A DNA stretch of 64,000 nt, taken from positions 23,721 through 87,720 of the forward strand of contig CAZNJD010000007.1 in assembly GCA_964573285.1 (NCBI GenBank), written 5' to 3'. Shown piece by piece: positions 18,356 to 27,278 of this stretch; the first letter of the stretch is position 1; each line of letters opens with the position of its first letter. A program made the translations under genes and the position numbers. This DNA comes from UBA1140 sp964573285 (GTDB lineage: Bacteria > Campylobacterota > Campylobacteria > Campylobacterales > Sulfurovaceae). The notes under the pieces were generated by a model. The model ran no database searches. It worked only from the letters and a program-made list of their open reading frames with translations, and was not told the DNA's origin.

Positions 18356-18375
18356 TGTGGGTTTTTCAACCCACA
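18356..18375. terminator. Hairpin between converging slyD and rhodanese genes
   Basis: TGTGGGTT / AACCCACA with a 4-base loop. It is richer in G+C than its surroundings and sits 8 bases after the slyD stop. It could end transcripts from both sides. Confidence 0.6.
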
Positions 18376-18384
18376 CAATATAAT

Positions 18385-19035
18385 CTATTTTTTTATCTCT
18401 TTATGCACTATAGTAGTTAATCCCAGCAGTTTCCATCCTTCAAAACCACTTCTATAATAGAACATTTTTTCTTTTGGGTATCCATGTTTTATCATACCAT
18501 CAATAAAATGTTTGGATTGTTCACACCATATTCCATTACAAAAGATAGCTAACTCTTTCGCTTTTGAAAAATCCCACTTACCATCAGCTTTGATTTTCAT
18601 ACCCAATATTTGAAATATCTTTTGAGCTTTTTTTCTTGAAGCATTTTGAATAACAGGATATGGGATATTGATTGCAGAAGGTATAGTTTCTAACTCAAAC
18701 CAACTTTTAAGCCGTGCATCAATAACAACACCTGTATTATTAGAGACCTTATTTTGTATAAATTTCAATAGCTCAATCTCTTCAATATTTTGAATTCCAT
18801 CAGCTACATGGGTAGGTTGTATGCAAAATGGAGGACATGGTCTTGATGTTTTGCTATAATCGTCTGTCAGACGATTATTAGTATCTTGAATTCTTTCTAT
18901 TTTGACTTTTTTACCAGAGTCAGTTGTCATAATGAAAGGCATCTCATTTGTAATCTTGACAGTAATATGCTTCTCTTTTGCATTCTGTGCTAATAGCAGT
19001 GATGCAAATAGTGGAAGAATAAGTAATCTTTTCAT
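18385..19035 (-). CDS. Exported rhodanese-domain protein with four cysteines
   Basis: 216-aa protein with a signal peptide (MKRLLILPLFASLLLA) and a rhodanese-like domain (VVIDARLKSWF then AIFCNGIWCEQS, Cys166 and Cys171). It may carry sulfur in the periplasm. An N-terminal extension contains KIERIQDTN and a second Cys pair, CPPFC (67 and 71). It is a clear paralogue of the gene at 20030-20668; the two share KIERIQDTN, KTSRP and the rhodanese core, but the paralogue keeps only Cys171. The three minus-strand genes here (rhodanese, LysM, rhodanese) are 20-26 bp apart, so one operon is likely. Substrate is unknown. Confidence 0.78.
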   Translation of the reverse strand: MKRLLILPLFASLLLAQNAKEKHITVKITNEMPFIMTTDSGKKVKIERIQDTNNRLTDDYSKTSRPCPPFCIQPTHVADGIQNIEEIELLKFIQNKVSNNTGVVIDARLKSWFELETIPSAINIPYPVIQNASRKKAQKIFQILGMKIKADGKWDFSKAKELAIFCNGIWCEQSKHFIDGMIKHGYPKEKMFYYRSGFEGWKLLGLTTIVHKEIKK

Positions 19036-19055
19036 TTTTTTCCTTTTTTTATTAT

Positions 19056-20003
19056 CTATTCAGGAACTCTAAGTCTTTGACCTACATAAATTTTATCAGG
19101 TCGTCTAACGATATCAGGGTTTGCTTCATAGATTTTTTTATACTCCATAACATTACCATATGCTCTTTTAGCAATCTTACCTAAAGTATCACCTTTTTTA
19201 ACGGTAATATATCTCATCTCTTTTTTTCTAGTTTTTGCCTCTTTTGTGATTGATTGTGTATAGTTTGTATTATCTTTTAGTTTAGACTCTTCTGTATCTA
19301 TAACATTTGAAATTTCATCAGAAAGTTTACTTAACTCATCACTACTATTTCCTACTTTATCATCCAATATAACTTTGTTATATGTATTAGGTTTATCACT
19401 ATTACTTGCTTTTTTATTATTATCTTTCTCTGCAATAGTATCAATATCATCTGATATACTTGATAGGGAATCCACTTCAGAATCAGATAGTGATTTCAAT
19501 AGTTTACTATCTTGAAATTGGTCAGAACTATCTTCTATAGGTTTTGTTGTTGAAGGGGATGTTGTTGATTGAGATGAGGTTAACTCTTTATTTTTATCTT
19601 TGTTCATTTTTTGCATAACCATCTGAACTATATTTGCAATATCTTCTGGGTTCATCTTATCATTACTATCTGTAGATACTATATTTTGTACTTTTTTTGT
19701 AATTTGGGTAGTCATAGCAGGTTCTTTTTGCTCTTCTTTTGATAATACGCTTTTCTCTCCTTTAGTAACAATCTCTTCTGATACCATATCAGTTTTTTCT
19801 ATCTTTGTTGGGACAGTCTTGGAACTATTCATGCTTTTCCAACCAAAATATGCTAATGCCATGATAAGAAGTAAAAGTAAAATTATAAAAACTATCTTTT
19901 TGCTACCTCCACTATTTTTCCTACTAGAAATTTCAGCACCACGCGTCTCTTGAGCATAATAGTCATTATACTCATCTTGATTGTATTCATCTTTATTTAA
20001 CAT
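19056..20003 (-). CDS. Membrane-anchored LysM-domain protein
   Basis: 315-aa protein with a single membrane helix (residues about 34-51, IVFIILLLLLIMALAYFGW) and a short cytosolic N-terminus. A long Ser/Thr/Asp/Lys-rich periplasmic linker, probably disordered, leads to a C-terminal LysM domain (YITVKKGDTLGKIAKRAYG, ending GQRLRVPE). LysM binds peptidoglycan glycans, so the protein should tether the inner membrane to the wall. It lies between two paralogous exported rhodaneses. The start has an AAAGGAG ribosome site. Confidence 0.8.
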   Translation of the reverse strand: MLNKDEYNQDEYNDYYAQETRGAEISSRKNSGGSKKIVFIILLLLLIMALAYFGWKSMNSSKTVPTKIEKTDMVSEEIVTKGEKSVLSKEEQKEPAMTTQITKKVQNIVSTDSNDKMNPEDIANIVQMVMQKMNKDKNKELTSSQSTTSPSTTKPIEDSSDQFQDSKLLKSLSDSEVDSLSSISDDIDTIAEKDNNKKASNSDKPNTYNKVILDDKVGNSSDELSKLSDEISNVIDTEESKLKDNTNYTQSITKEAKTRKKEMRYITVKKGDTLGKIAKRAYGNVMEYKKIYEANPDIVRRPDKIYVGQRLRVPE

Positions 20004-20029
20004 GTTTTCTCCTTTGTGTTAAAATTAAG

Positions 20030-20668
20030 TTATTTAGGTTTTATGGTTGTCAAACCAAGAATTTGCCAATATTGCATCCCTCCTCTGTAATATTGTATTT
20101 TTGATTTTGGATAACCTAGATAAACAAGATTTCTCATAGCACGAACACCCTGTTGACACCATGGTCCATTATCAAATATCATAATAGTTTGTGTTTTAGA
20201 AAAATCCCATTTATCACTTTTTTTAACTGCACCAAAAAGCTCAAAAATTTGACGAATAAAAGGATTATTGCCCTTGGTAGATAGTATAGAAAAAGGAATA
20301 TTAATAGCACCTGGAATAGTTCCGACTTGATGCCATTTAGGCATTCTAGCATCTATCAAAAGTCCTTTATTATTATTGACTTCATTAGATATAAAATTGA
20401 TAACATCAAGTTCACTAACTGTTTTTATACCTTTAATAGGTTGAAAAGCTTGTATAGTAAAAGGAGGAGCAGGTCTAGAAGTTTTTGCATAAGAGTTTTT
20501 AAGTTTATGATTTGTATCTTGAATTCTCTCTATCTTTATTGCTTCTCCATCAACATCAACATTGATAAATGGAAGCCCCTTTTTTATATTTACTTCAACC
20601 CCATTTAGTGAAGAGATAAGAAGAGATAAAGATAAAATACCTATTAGCGAAAATTTCTGTGTCTTCAT
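20030..20668 (-). CDS. Exported rhodanese-domain protein, paralogue with one cysteine
   Basis: About 212 aa, with signal peptide (FSLIGILSLSLLISSLNG) and rhodanese-like domain (LLIDARMPKWH then MIFDNGPWCQQ). Aligned by eye with the paralogue at 18385-19035, the first active-loop Cys is Asp166 while Cys171 is kept, and the N-terminal CPPFC pair reads APPFT. The start at 20668 is chosen over one at 20707 because AAAGGGG lies just upstream and the signal peptide then begins properly. It is first in the operon with the LysM gene and the second rhodanese. The changed active loop suggests a binding or partner role rather than the same sulfur transfer. Confidence 0.76.
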   Translation of the reverse strand: MKTQKFSLIGILSLSLLISSLNGVEVNIKKGLPFINVDVDGEAIKIERIQDTNHKLKNSYAKTSRPAPPFTIQAFQPIKGIKTVSELDVINFISNEVNNNKGLLIDARMPKWHQVGTIPGAINIPFSILSTKGNNPFIRQIFELFGAVKKSDKWDFSKTQTIMIFDNGPWCQQGVRAMRNLVYLGYPKSKIQYYRGGMQYWQILGLTTIKPK

Positions 20669-20840
20669 GACAACCCCTTTAATATAACATAATTTTAAAT
20701 TATACAATTAATAAATAATTAATTTCGTTAAGTTCTATTTTATCTGAATTTTTCTTAGGTAATTATGAACTTGTAAATATTTTTTTAAAATATATAGGAT
20801 TTAGCAAATTTTATAATATAGAAATAAGAAGTAGAGTTAT

Positions 20841-21968
20841 CTACTTCTTGAACCATCCTTTGACCCTATCAAAAACATCTTCAAATGAGCTAGTATGAGG
20901 ACGACTTTCTACACCAAAGCTCTCTTGTAATTTATTAAGTAGTTTTTTCTGCTCATCATCTAATTTTTTAGGATATATGATTTTTATCTGTGCGATTAGT
21001 TTTCCTTTTCGTCCAGAGTGAACATCAACGACACCCTCATTATTAAATACAAACTGTTCTCTATCTTTAGTCCCTACTTTTAGGTCTAATTCTAACTCTC
21101 CATAGAGTGATGGTATAGTAATAGTATCACCTAAAATAGTTTGTGTAAAGAATACAGGAACTTCCGTATATATATTTGTTCCCTCACGGATAAAGTGCTT
21201 ATCCTCTTCTACATTAAATGTAAGATATAGGTCACCTCTTTGCCCATTTTTAGACTGATTTCCATACCCTTGAGCTCTTAGTCTATTTCCTGTATCAACA
21301 CCTGCTGGTATATTAATAGTGATAGTATCTGGCTCTTCATGGTATCCTCTTCCTGAACAGGATGGACACTTTTCTGTAACTTTTTGTCCCTCTCCATGAC
21401 ATTTTGGACAAGTTTGTGCAAATGACATAAATCCTTGCTTCATAACTACTTGTCCTTGTCCATTACAGTAATCACAAACTTCTAGTTTACCACCTTTAGC
21501 ACCAGTACTATTACAGTCACTACAAGGTACTTTATATTTAATATTTATCTTTTTTTCCGTACCAAAGACGGCTTCATTGAATTTAAGAGGATATTCAACT
21601 TCAAAGTCCAGATTATATTTTTGGGTTTCTCTTTTTCTTCGACCTCTAAAATTAGAACTACCGCCACCAAACATAGAGTTAAATATATCCATAATATCAT
21701 CCATATTTTGATGACCACCAAATCCACCACCTCTACCATGTCCTTCTAATCCAGCTTTGCCATATTGGTCATATATAGCTCGTTTCTGCTTATCACTAAG
21801 TACCTGATATGCTTCATTTATGACTTTAAATCGCTCTTCTGCTTCATTATCACCTTGATTTCTATCAGGATGATATTTCATTGCCAATTTTCTATAAGAC
21901 TTTTTTAGTTCTTCTCCCGAACAGTCTCGGCTAACTTCCAAAGCTTCATAGTAGTCAAGTTCTGTCAT
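20841..21968 (-). CDS. dnaJ: Chaperone DnaJ
   Basis: 375-aa Hsp40 co-chaperone that stimulates DnaK ATPase and delivers substrates. The J-domain has the HPD motif (YHPDRNQGD), followed by a Gly/Phe-rich linker, the zinc domain with four CxxCxGxG repeats (CSDCNSTG, CDYCNGQG, CPKCHGEG, CPSCSGRG) and the C-terminal substrate domains. The length is normal. It is monocistronic with a TATGAT-type -10 on the minus strand near 22002-22007. No CIRCE inverted repeat is seen. Confidence 0.97.
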   Translation of the reverse strand: MTELDYYEALEVSRDCSGEELKKSYRKLAMKYHPDRNQGDNEAEERFKVINEAYQVLSDKQKRAIYDQYGKAGLEGHGRGGGFGGHQNMDDIMDIFNSMFGGGSSNFRGRRKRETQKYNLDFEVEYPLKFNEAVFGTEKKINIKYKVPCSDCNSTGAKGGKLEVCDYCNGQGQVVMKQGFMSFAQTCPKCHGEGQKVTEKCPSCSGRGYHEEPDTITINIPAGVDTGNRLRAQGYGNQSKNGQRGDLYLTFNVEEDKHFIREGTNIYTEVPVFFTQTILGDTITIPSLYGELELDLKVGTKDREQFVFNNEGVVDVHSGRKGKLIAQIKIIYPKKLDDEQKKLLNKLQESFGVESRPHTSSFEDVFDRVKGWFKK

Positions 21969-22014
21969 TTTATCTCCAAGTATTAATATTGGGCGAATTC
22001 TATCATATTTTTGC

Positions 22015-22165
22015 TATAATTCGAGATAATATTAATATTTAAGGTGGTGATATGCAATACATCCTAAACATCTTAAAGTGGTAGAGTTTATCAAAATGGT
22101 TATATCTAACTCAAAAGTGTCAGATTATCTCTTCTAAGATAGAAAAAATTCTATCTTAGAAAATT
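22015..22165 (+). ncRNA. Candidate small transcript with 10-codon ORF and hairpin
   Basis: A TGCTATAAT promoter (TATAAT 22015-22020) is divergent from dnaJ. Downstream is AAGGTGGTG, an ATG at 22052 opening a 10-codon ORF (MQYILNILKW, stop 22082-22084), then a perfect 13-bp hairpin at 22132-22161. GAGATAAT (22023-22030) is complementary to ATTATCTC (22124-22131), so the RNA ends could pair. This may be a small RNA or a leader-like peptide gene. It matches no RNA family I know. Confidence 0.35.
22132..22161. terminator. Strong 13-bp hairpin after the ODP gene
   Basis: TTCTAAGATAGAA and TTCTATCTTAGAA with a 4-base loop, immediately beyond the stop of the minus-strand signalling operon. It could end that operon and the small plus-strand transcript. 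Confidence 0.6.
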
Positions 22166-22170
22166 CTAAT

Positions 22171-22980
22171 TTATAGATTATCTATAAAACTTAACTCCTC
22201 ATCACTAATATCTTTCATATAGTCACTACCACATTTTAACTCTTTGAGATATTTGAAAGCACTATTGATATTATCTTTGAGCATAATACTTCCATGTTGA
22301 GGCATAATATTAGTTACTTCTCTATCTTTGAAATTCATTAGAAAATTTCTACATACCTTATTTGAAGCTATATAATCTTGGTGAAACAAATCCATACTCT
22401 CTATATGTTCATTAAAATCATTTTCTAATATTAAATTCCATTCTAAACTAATTGATGCCCAAATATCACCTGAAAATAGTGTTTTAGTATATCTATTATA
22501 GATGGTAACAGCCCCTGGTGAGTGCATAAAAGGAGATGGTATAAACTCCAATACTGCACCAGACTCCAAAGTTAATGATGGTTTTTGTTCTGTATTAAAA
22601 AAATTATACTGCTTACCATCTTCTATATAATGTTGAATTAAAACATTAACAACAGGCGAAGTTATAATCTCTATATTTGGATTAAGTTGCAACCAGTCAA
22701 TCATAGCTGATGTGACATCAGGGTCTTGATGATTTACAAAAATTTTAGTAATATCATCAAGAGGCATTATCTGTTTAATTCTAGCTAATGTCTCTTGAAA
22801 CTCCCCCCTACTTCCACAATCAATAATTATTCCATCTTTTTTATCTTTAATCAAATATATATTACTTCTCAATGCCTGAGATGAAGTTGTTCCTACCCAA
22901 TAGATTTTATGAAATCCTTTTTCAATAAGAGGAACAGCATCTTTCGTCAAATTATATTTTTTATTAATATCTATAGTCAT
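22171..22980 (-). CDS. ODP-type diiron metallo-beta-lactamase-fold protein
   Basis: 269-aa soluble metallo-beta-lactamase-fold protein of the ODP (oxygen-binding diiron protein) type, related to the diiron domain of flavodiiron proteins but without flavodoxin. Metal-ligand motifs are NHQDPD (His84, Asp86, Asp88), FMHSPG (His153), SGD (Asp172) and PQHG (His229). Known ODP proteins bind oxygen as sensors in chemotaxis. It is the last gene of the minus-strand signalling operon, 4 bases after a REC/HD-GYP-like gene, so a sensory role for O2 (or NO) is inferred. The family also includes hydrolases and reductases, so enzyme activity is not excluded. Confidence 0.8.
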   Translation of the reverse strand: MTIDINKKYNLTKDAVPLIEKGFHKIYWVGTTSSQALRSNIYLIKDKKDGIIIDCGSRGEFQETLARIKQIMPLDDITKIFVNHQDPDVTSAMIDWLQLNPNIEIITSPVVNVLIQHYIEDGKQYNFFNTEQKPSLTLESGAVLEFIPSPFMHSPGAVTIYNRYTKTLFSGDIWASISLEWNLILENDFNEHIESMDLFHQDYIASNKVCRNFLMNFKDREVTNIMPQHGSIMLKDNINSAFKYLKELKCGSDYMKDISDEELSFIDNL

Positions 22981-22984
22981 AATA

Positions 22985-24052
22985 TTAGCTTAATCTATTT
23001 TTTATATCTCTAAATAAATCAAAATTAGTAATAAATAATTCTAAAAGTTTAGGCTCAAATTTAACCCCTTTTTCTCTCTTGATAATATCTATTGCATCCT
23101 CTGAAGATATGGTTTCAGGAGAATATATACGAGGTGTAGTTAACTCATCATAGAAGTTAACAATAGATGCAATTTGTGAGTATAGTGGTATCTCATCTCC
23201 TTTTAATCCATAGGGATAACCACTTCCATCCCAATTTTCTTGATGAGCTATAATTACCTGTTTAGCCATTTTAATAAGTGTAGTCTCTTCTAAATCCTCA
23301 ACAACTGAAAGACCCAAAGTTGGATACTCTTTAAACCTTATATTTTGTGCGTTTTTTCTATCTTCTTTTGGTACTCTAAGCAATCCTATATCATAAATAG
23401 ACATACAGTAGTAGAGGTTATCTATCTCTTTTGAATTTAATCCACATAGTTTTGCCATAGTTTTTGCATACTCTCCTAATCGGATTGAGGCTTTCTCCTC
23501 TTTATAACTCTCCTCATGAGCTATATTACCTAACTTTTCCAAAAGTTTTTTTTGTGAACCAATTGCTATCTCAATAGCTTTTTTAAGGTCACATAATTGA
23601 TGTTCTGAAGAAGCATTTTGAGTCTGGGCATCATCTTTTATATCATATAGTAAATCACAAAAATATTTAATACGCAAATGGTTAAATACCCTTAATTTAA
23701 GCTCTTCTGGACTATAAGGTTTGGATATAAAATCATTTGCTCCTAATTGATAAGTTGTTCGTTTCTCATCCTCTTTTGAAGTAACTACAATAACTGGAAT
23801 ACTTTTATATTCAGGATTAGATTTTAATATTCTTAGTGTCTCAATACCATCCATAATAGGCATCAAAATATCTAATAATATTATATCTACAACCTCTTTA
23901 TCTAGCATTTCAAGAGCCTCTTTACCATGACCTGCTTCTAATACAGTAATATTTTTAAACTCTTCAAAAATAGATGATGCTAATGCCTGATTGAACTCAT
24001 CATCATCTACACTTAAAATTATAATCTTATCAAACTCTTCAAGTTCTTTCAT
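22985..24052 (-). CDS. Response regulator with degenerate HD-GYP output
   Basis: 355-aa protein. The receiver domain (1-125) has the acidic pair at DDD, phospho-acceptor Asp61 and Lys111. The C-terminal half has HD-GYP shape with DGSGYP (275-280) and HQENW kept. However, the metal-binding HD pair reads Tyr220-Asp221 (MSIYDIG) and the later HP..G His is Tyr243. Active HD-GYP domains use these to hydrolyse cyclic-di-GMP, so this domain probably binds rather than cleaves. It starts in a one-base overlap with the kinase stop and is followed by the ODP gene. Confidence 0.82.
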   Translation of the reverse strand: MKELEEFDKIIILSVDDDEFNQALASSIFEEFKNITVLEAGHGKEALEMLDKEVVDIILLDILMPIMDGIETLRILKSNPEYKSIPVIVVTSKEDEKRTTYQLGANDFISKPYSPEELKLRVFNHLRIKYFCDLLYDIKDDAQTQNASSEHQLCDLKKAIEIAIGSQKKLLEKLGNIAHEESYKEEKASIRLGEYAKTMAKLCGLNSKEIDNLYYCMSIYDIGLLRVPKEDRKNAQNIRFKEYPTLGLSVVEDLEETTLIKMAKQVIIAHQENWDGSGYPYGLKGDEIPLYSQIASIVNFYDELTTPRIYSPETISSEDAIDIIKREKGVKFEPKLLELFITNFDLFRDIKNRLS

Positions 24053-26136
24053 TATTTATTCTCCTCTTCTTTTTTCTCATCTAACAAATTTTTAACACAT
24101 ACCAAAAGCTCATTTTTGGGAGCAACCAAAGCCATGAAATCCCCTTTTTCAGATATTTTTTGTAGTTCTCCTGCCTTACTAGCTAAATCTTTAATACCAA
24201 TATTGGATAATACACCTTTGAGTGCATGGAAATCTTCGACAAGTTCTTTTATATTTTTATCTTGGAAATTTTTATTAATTCGTCTTACATATTCTGCAAT
24301 ACTACTTAATGCCTTATTAAAAAGCCTATTAGATACATTATCATTAAAATTATTTTTTAGATGATTGAGTGCTATAGTTTTCATATTTGAACACCCATTG
24401 CTATCTGTTTCTATTATTTCAGACTCTTCTTCTTTATATTTTGGGTCAAGCGTCTGTTTGTCTATATCACTAAACTCATTATGTATAAGTTTCAATAATT
24501 TACTCTCTATATCAGCTCTCTCTAATGGTTTTTCAATAAAGTCATTCATTCCTGACTCTTCTGCTGCTAGTTTATCCTCTTTATAAACATTGGCACTCAT
24601 ACATATAATAGGTGTTTTTTTATCAAATTCTCTAATCTTACGAGTTGCTTCCAATCCATCCATAACAGGCATACGCATATCCATTAAAATTGCATCATAA
24701 TTTCTATTTTTAGCTTTTTCAACTGCTATTGCACCATTTTCAGCAGTATCACAACTAATAGAGAAGAAGTTATTGAGCATCTCTTTTTCATATTCACGGT
24801 TGAGTTCAACATCTTCAACAATCAAAATATCTAATTTAGAATAATCAATCTCATCATCATTATCGAAAAACTCTTTTGAATAGACCTCTTCAATATATTT
24901 TATAAATCTTTGATATGCAATAGGTTTGTTAATCACAGTATCAAACTCTGATAAATTTTTATCATGGTCATCACCTTCAAGAGCAATAATTTTAATATGA
25001 GAATTTATCGCTTTGAGAGTTCCTGCAATATCTGTTGTATGATTTTTAAATATATCTACATCAAATATAGCTACATCATAAAACTTTCCACTAGCTACCA
25101 TCTGTATAAGGGATGAAGTTATATCTCCTTGGAGAATATCATAATTTTGAAAATTTACACCCAAATTCATGAACTCTTTTGATAATTTGGCTACAAAATC
25201 ATCTTTTTCAGCAAACATCATTACATTAGCTTTATTCAGAGCCTTACCTATCTCTTTTTTGCTAGATTTCTTTACAACTATAGTAACTTGAAAACTACTT
25301 CCAATATCAGGTTCAGAATCAACTACTATTTCACCATCCATCATACCTGCAATCTGTTGAGATATATAAAGTCCTAGTCCTGTTCCTTGTGTTTTATCGG
25401 TTGATTGAAATGGGTCAAATAGTGTTTCCGATACTTCAGCAGGAATACCATTCCCCGTATCATCTACATTTACAGTTATTTTGAGTTTATCATTATCTAT
25501 ATCTTGAATTTCTTTAATATAAAAACGAATAGAACCTTTTTTTGTAAATTTAGCAGCATTAGATAAGAGATTAATAAAAATCTGTTTAAGCCGTTTATCA
25601 TCTGCATAAATTTTATACTCTAACATAGGAATATCTACAATAAAATCAACCTCTTTTTTAATTCGTGAACGAATAAGATTTGCACAATCAGTAAGTACAT
25701 CATCTAAATCAATCTCTTTTGGTGACAATTCAATTCTATTATCTCCTATTTTCGCAACATCAAGTAAATCACTAACTAATGATAATAAATGATTAGAACT
25801 TTGTACCATACTATCTAAATATCTTTTTTGTTTATTATTTAGTGCCGTATCATCTAATAGTTCACTATATCCTAAAATTGCAGTAAGTGGTGTTCTTAAC
25901 TCATGACTCACAGAAGCAATAAATCTCTTTTCATTACTTAGAGACTCTTCTAACTCCTCATTTACCTGTGATAGGATATGTGAAACAGTTAGTCTATCTT
26001 CATTTGCTTTTTTATATTTTTTTTCTACTTTATTTAACTCTTCTTGCAGTCTCTCAACTCGTTTTATAGTCATATCTTTATCTTTAAAATCAGCTGTTGA
26101 GTTGATACTATTAATTATATTTTGTACTAACATCAT
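24052..26136 (-). CDS. Soluble hybrid histidine kinase (HisKA-HATPase-REC-REC-Hpt)
   Basis: 694-aa cytosolic kinase without membrane segments. An N-terminal coiled coil (20-75) leads to HisKA with phospho-His78 (ASVSHELRTPL), HATPase with N, G1 and G2 boxes (LLSNAAKF, DTGNG, GTGLGLYI), a divergent receiver (about 304-420), a canonical receiver (436-550, Asp486, Lys536) and a C-terminal Hpt domain (His637 in DFHALKG). No sensor domain is evident, so input may come through partner proteins such as the adjacent FIST and ODP proteins. Overlaps and tiny gaps on both sides show it is part of one operon. Confidence 0.9.
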   Translation of the reverse strand: MMLVQNIINSINSTADFKDKDMTIKRVERLQEELNKVEKKYKKANEDRLTVSHILSQVNEELEESLSNEKRFIASVSHELRTPLTAILGYSELLDDTALNNKQKRYLDSMVQSSNHLLSLVSDLLDVAKIGDNRIELSPKEIDLDDVLTDCANLIRSRIKKEVDFIVDIPMLEYKIYADDKRLKQIFINLLSNAAKFTKKGSIRFYIKEIQDIDNDKLKITVNVDDTGNGIPAEVSETLFDPFQSTDKTQGTGLGLYISQQIAGMMDGEIVVDSEPDIGSSFQVTIVVKKSSKKEIGKALNKANVMMFAEKDDFVAKLSKEFMNLGVNFQNYDILQGDITSSLIQMVASGKFYDVAIFDVDIFKNHTTDIAGTLKAINSHIKIIALEGDDHDKNLSEFDTVINKPIAYQRFIKYIEEVYSKEFFDNDDEIDYSKLDILIVEDVELNREYEKEMLNNFFSISCDTAENGAIAVEKAKNRNYDAILMDMRMPVMDGLEATRKIREFDKKTPIICMSANVYKEDKLAAEESGMNDFIEKPLERADIESKLLKLIHNEFSDIDKQTLDPKYKEEESEIIETDSNGCSNMKTIALNHLKNNFNDNVSNRLFNKALSSIAEYVRRINKNFQDKNIKELVEDFHALKGVLSNIGIKDLASKAGELQKISEKGDFMALVAPKNELLVCVKNLLDEKKEEENK

Positions 26137-26139
26137 AAT

Positions 26140-27276
26140 CTATATCTCCTTATCTCTTAATAGTGCAGTGACAAAAGTCTCATTATGAAAACCATATCCT
26201 CCAGGGAAAGCACCAATTTCACCATAGGCAAAAAATCCAATTAATGGAACTTCTGTATTATTATATACAGCTTCAATCTCTTTGATAGTCAAATCACCAA
26301 GCACCTGTTTTCTTGAACAACAAGGAAATACCAATGCAATTTCAGGTTTAAAATCTTCTCTTTTGGCTAAACAATCTTTGATACTATTATCAACATGCTC
26401 TATAATTACTTTACCTTTGGCAGCAGAGAGCCTAACTCTGGATTTTTCTTCAACATGTCCTGCAAAAATTAGTGAACCATCATCTTCATTAATCTCTAAT
26501 ACTGCTCTATAAACTACTTGCCCATTTCTCATAGTTACTTCAAGAGGATATTCAATACCCACTTGTGGCATATCATCATTACTAATATTGAGATACTGTT
26601 TATAAAAATCAATAGCAGGTTTACCATCTATCTTATATACTATATTTTTATGAGCTTTAGTTACAATTCTCTCTTTGCCCATACCACTCCAACCAAAAGC
26701 TCTAGCTCCGACAATATCAATCTTCTCTCTATCTATTGCCAAAGCTACAATTCCATGATTGGAAAAGTTATCTTTGGAAAAAATAAATGTATCTTTAAGA
26801 AGTAAATCATCCCCTGCTGCTCCTCCAAATACATACTCTATTCCACTTGCGACAACTCCTTGCGTATATGCATCATTATCAAAAGCAAGTCCTGAAGTAA
26901 CTGTAATAATAGCAGGGTCAGAAAACTCTTTTTTTGCCCATGAGGCTATCTGTTCACCTGCTTTATAATAGTGTTCACCTTCAACTTGAATCAGTTTCAG
27001 TGATATAGCAGATGGATTAATATCTAGTAACATACAAACTATACTATCCTCTTTTTCATTAACACCTAATATCTCATCTGCATAAATCTCGCCTACAGTA
27101 GTAGAACCAAAAACCCAAAATGAGTATCTATTTAGTTCGGCGACCATCTTTCTAATATTATATTTTGGTGATGTATAAATAAATGCTAAAGATGGTTGAA
27201 AATTATTACTTATTTTATTATCTATCTGTTTTATCAAATCACTAATTGAATAGCTATGTATTATTGTACTTTTCAT
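26140..27276 (-). CDS. FIST-domain signalling protein
   Basis: 378-aa protein composed of FIST N (about 30-220) and FIST C (about 225-350). FIST domains are predicted small-ligand sensors (amino acids proposed) found in signal-transduction proteins. Here the domain stands alone, with no kinase or methyl-accepting part, next to a kinase lacking a sensor. Features include FGGAAGDDLL, GARAFGWSGMGKE and FPCCSRKQVLG, the last with adjacent cysteines. It lies 3 bases from the kinase gene and has an AGGAG site. The ligand is unknown. Confidence 0.82.
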   Translation of the reverse strand: MKSTIIHSYSISDLIKQIDNKISNNFQPSLAFIYTSPKYNIRKMVAELNRYSFWVFGSTTVGEIYADEILGVNEKEDSIVCMLLDINPSAISLKLIQVEGEHYYKAGEQIASWAKKEFSDPAIITVTSGLAFDNDAYTQGVVASGIEYVFGGAAGDDLLLKDTFIFSKDNFSNHGIVALAIDREKIDIVGARAFGWSGMGKERIVTKAHKNIVYKIDGKPAIDFYKQYLNISNDDMPQVGIEYPLEVTMRNGQVVYRAVLEINEDDGSLIFAGHVEEKSRVRLSAAKGKVIIEHVDNSIKDCLAKREDFKPEIALVFPCCSRKQVLGDLTIKEIEAVYNNTEVPLIGFFAYGEIGAFPGGYGFHNETFVTALLRDKEI

Positions 27277-27278
27277 AT

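Noticed and set aside
20841..22015. CIRCE heat-shock operator for dnaJ
   Set aside because: No TTAGCACTC-type inverted repeat is present upstream of dnaJ.
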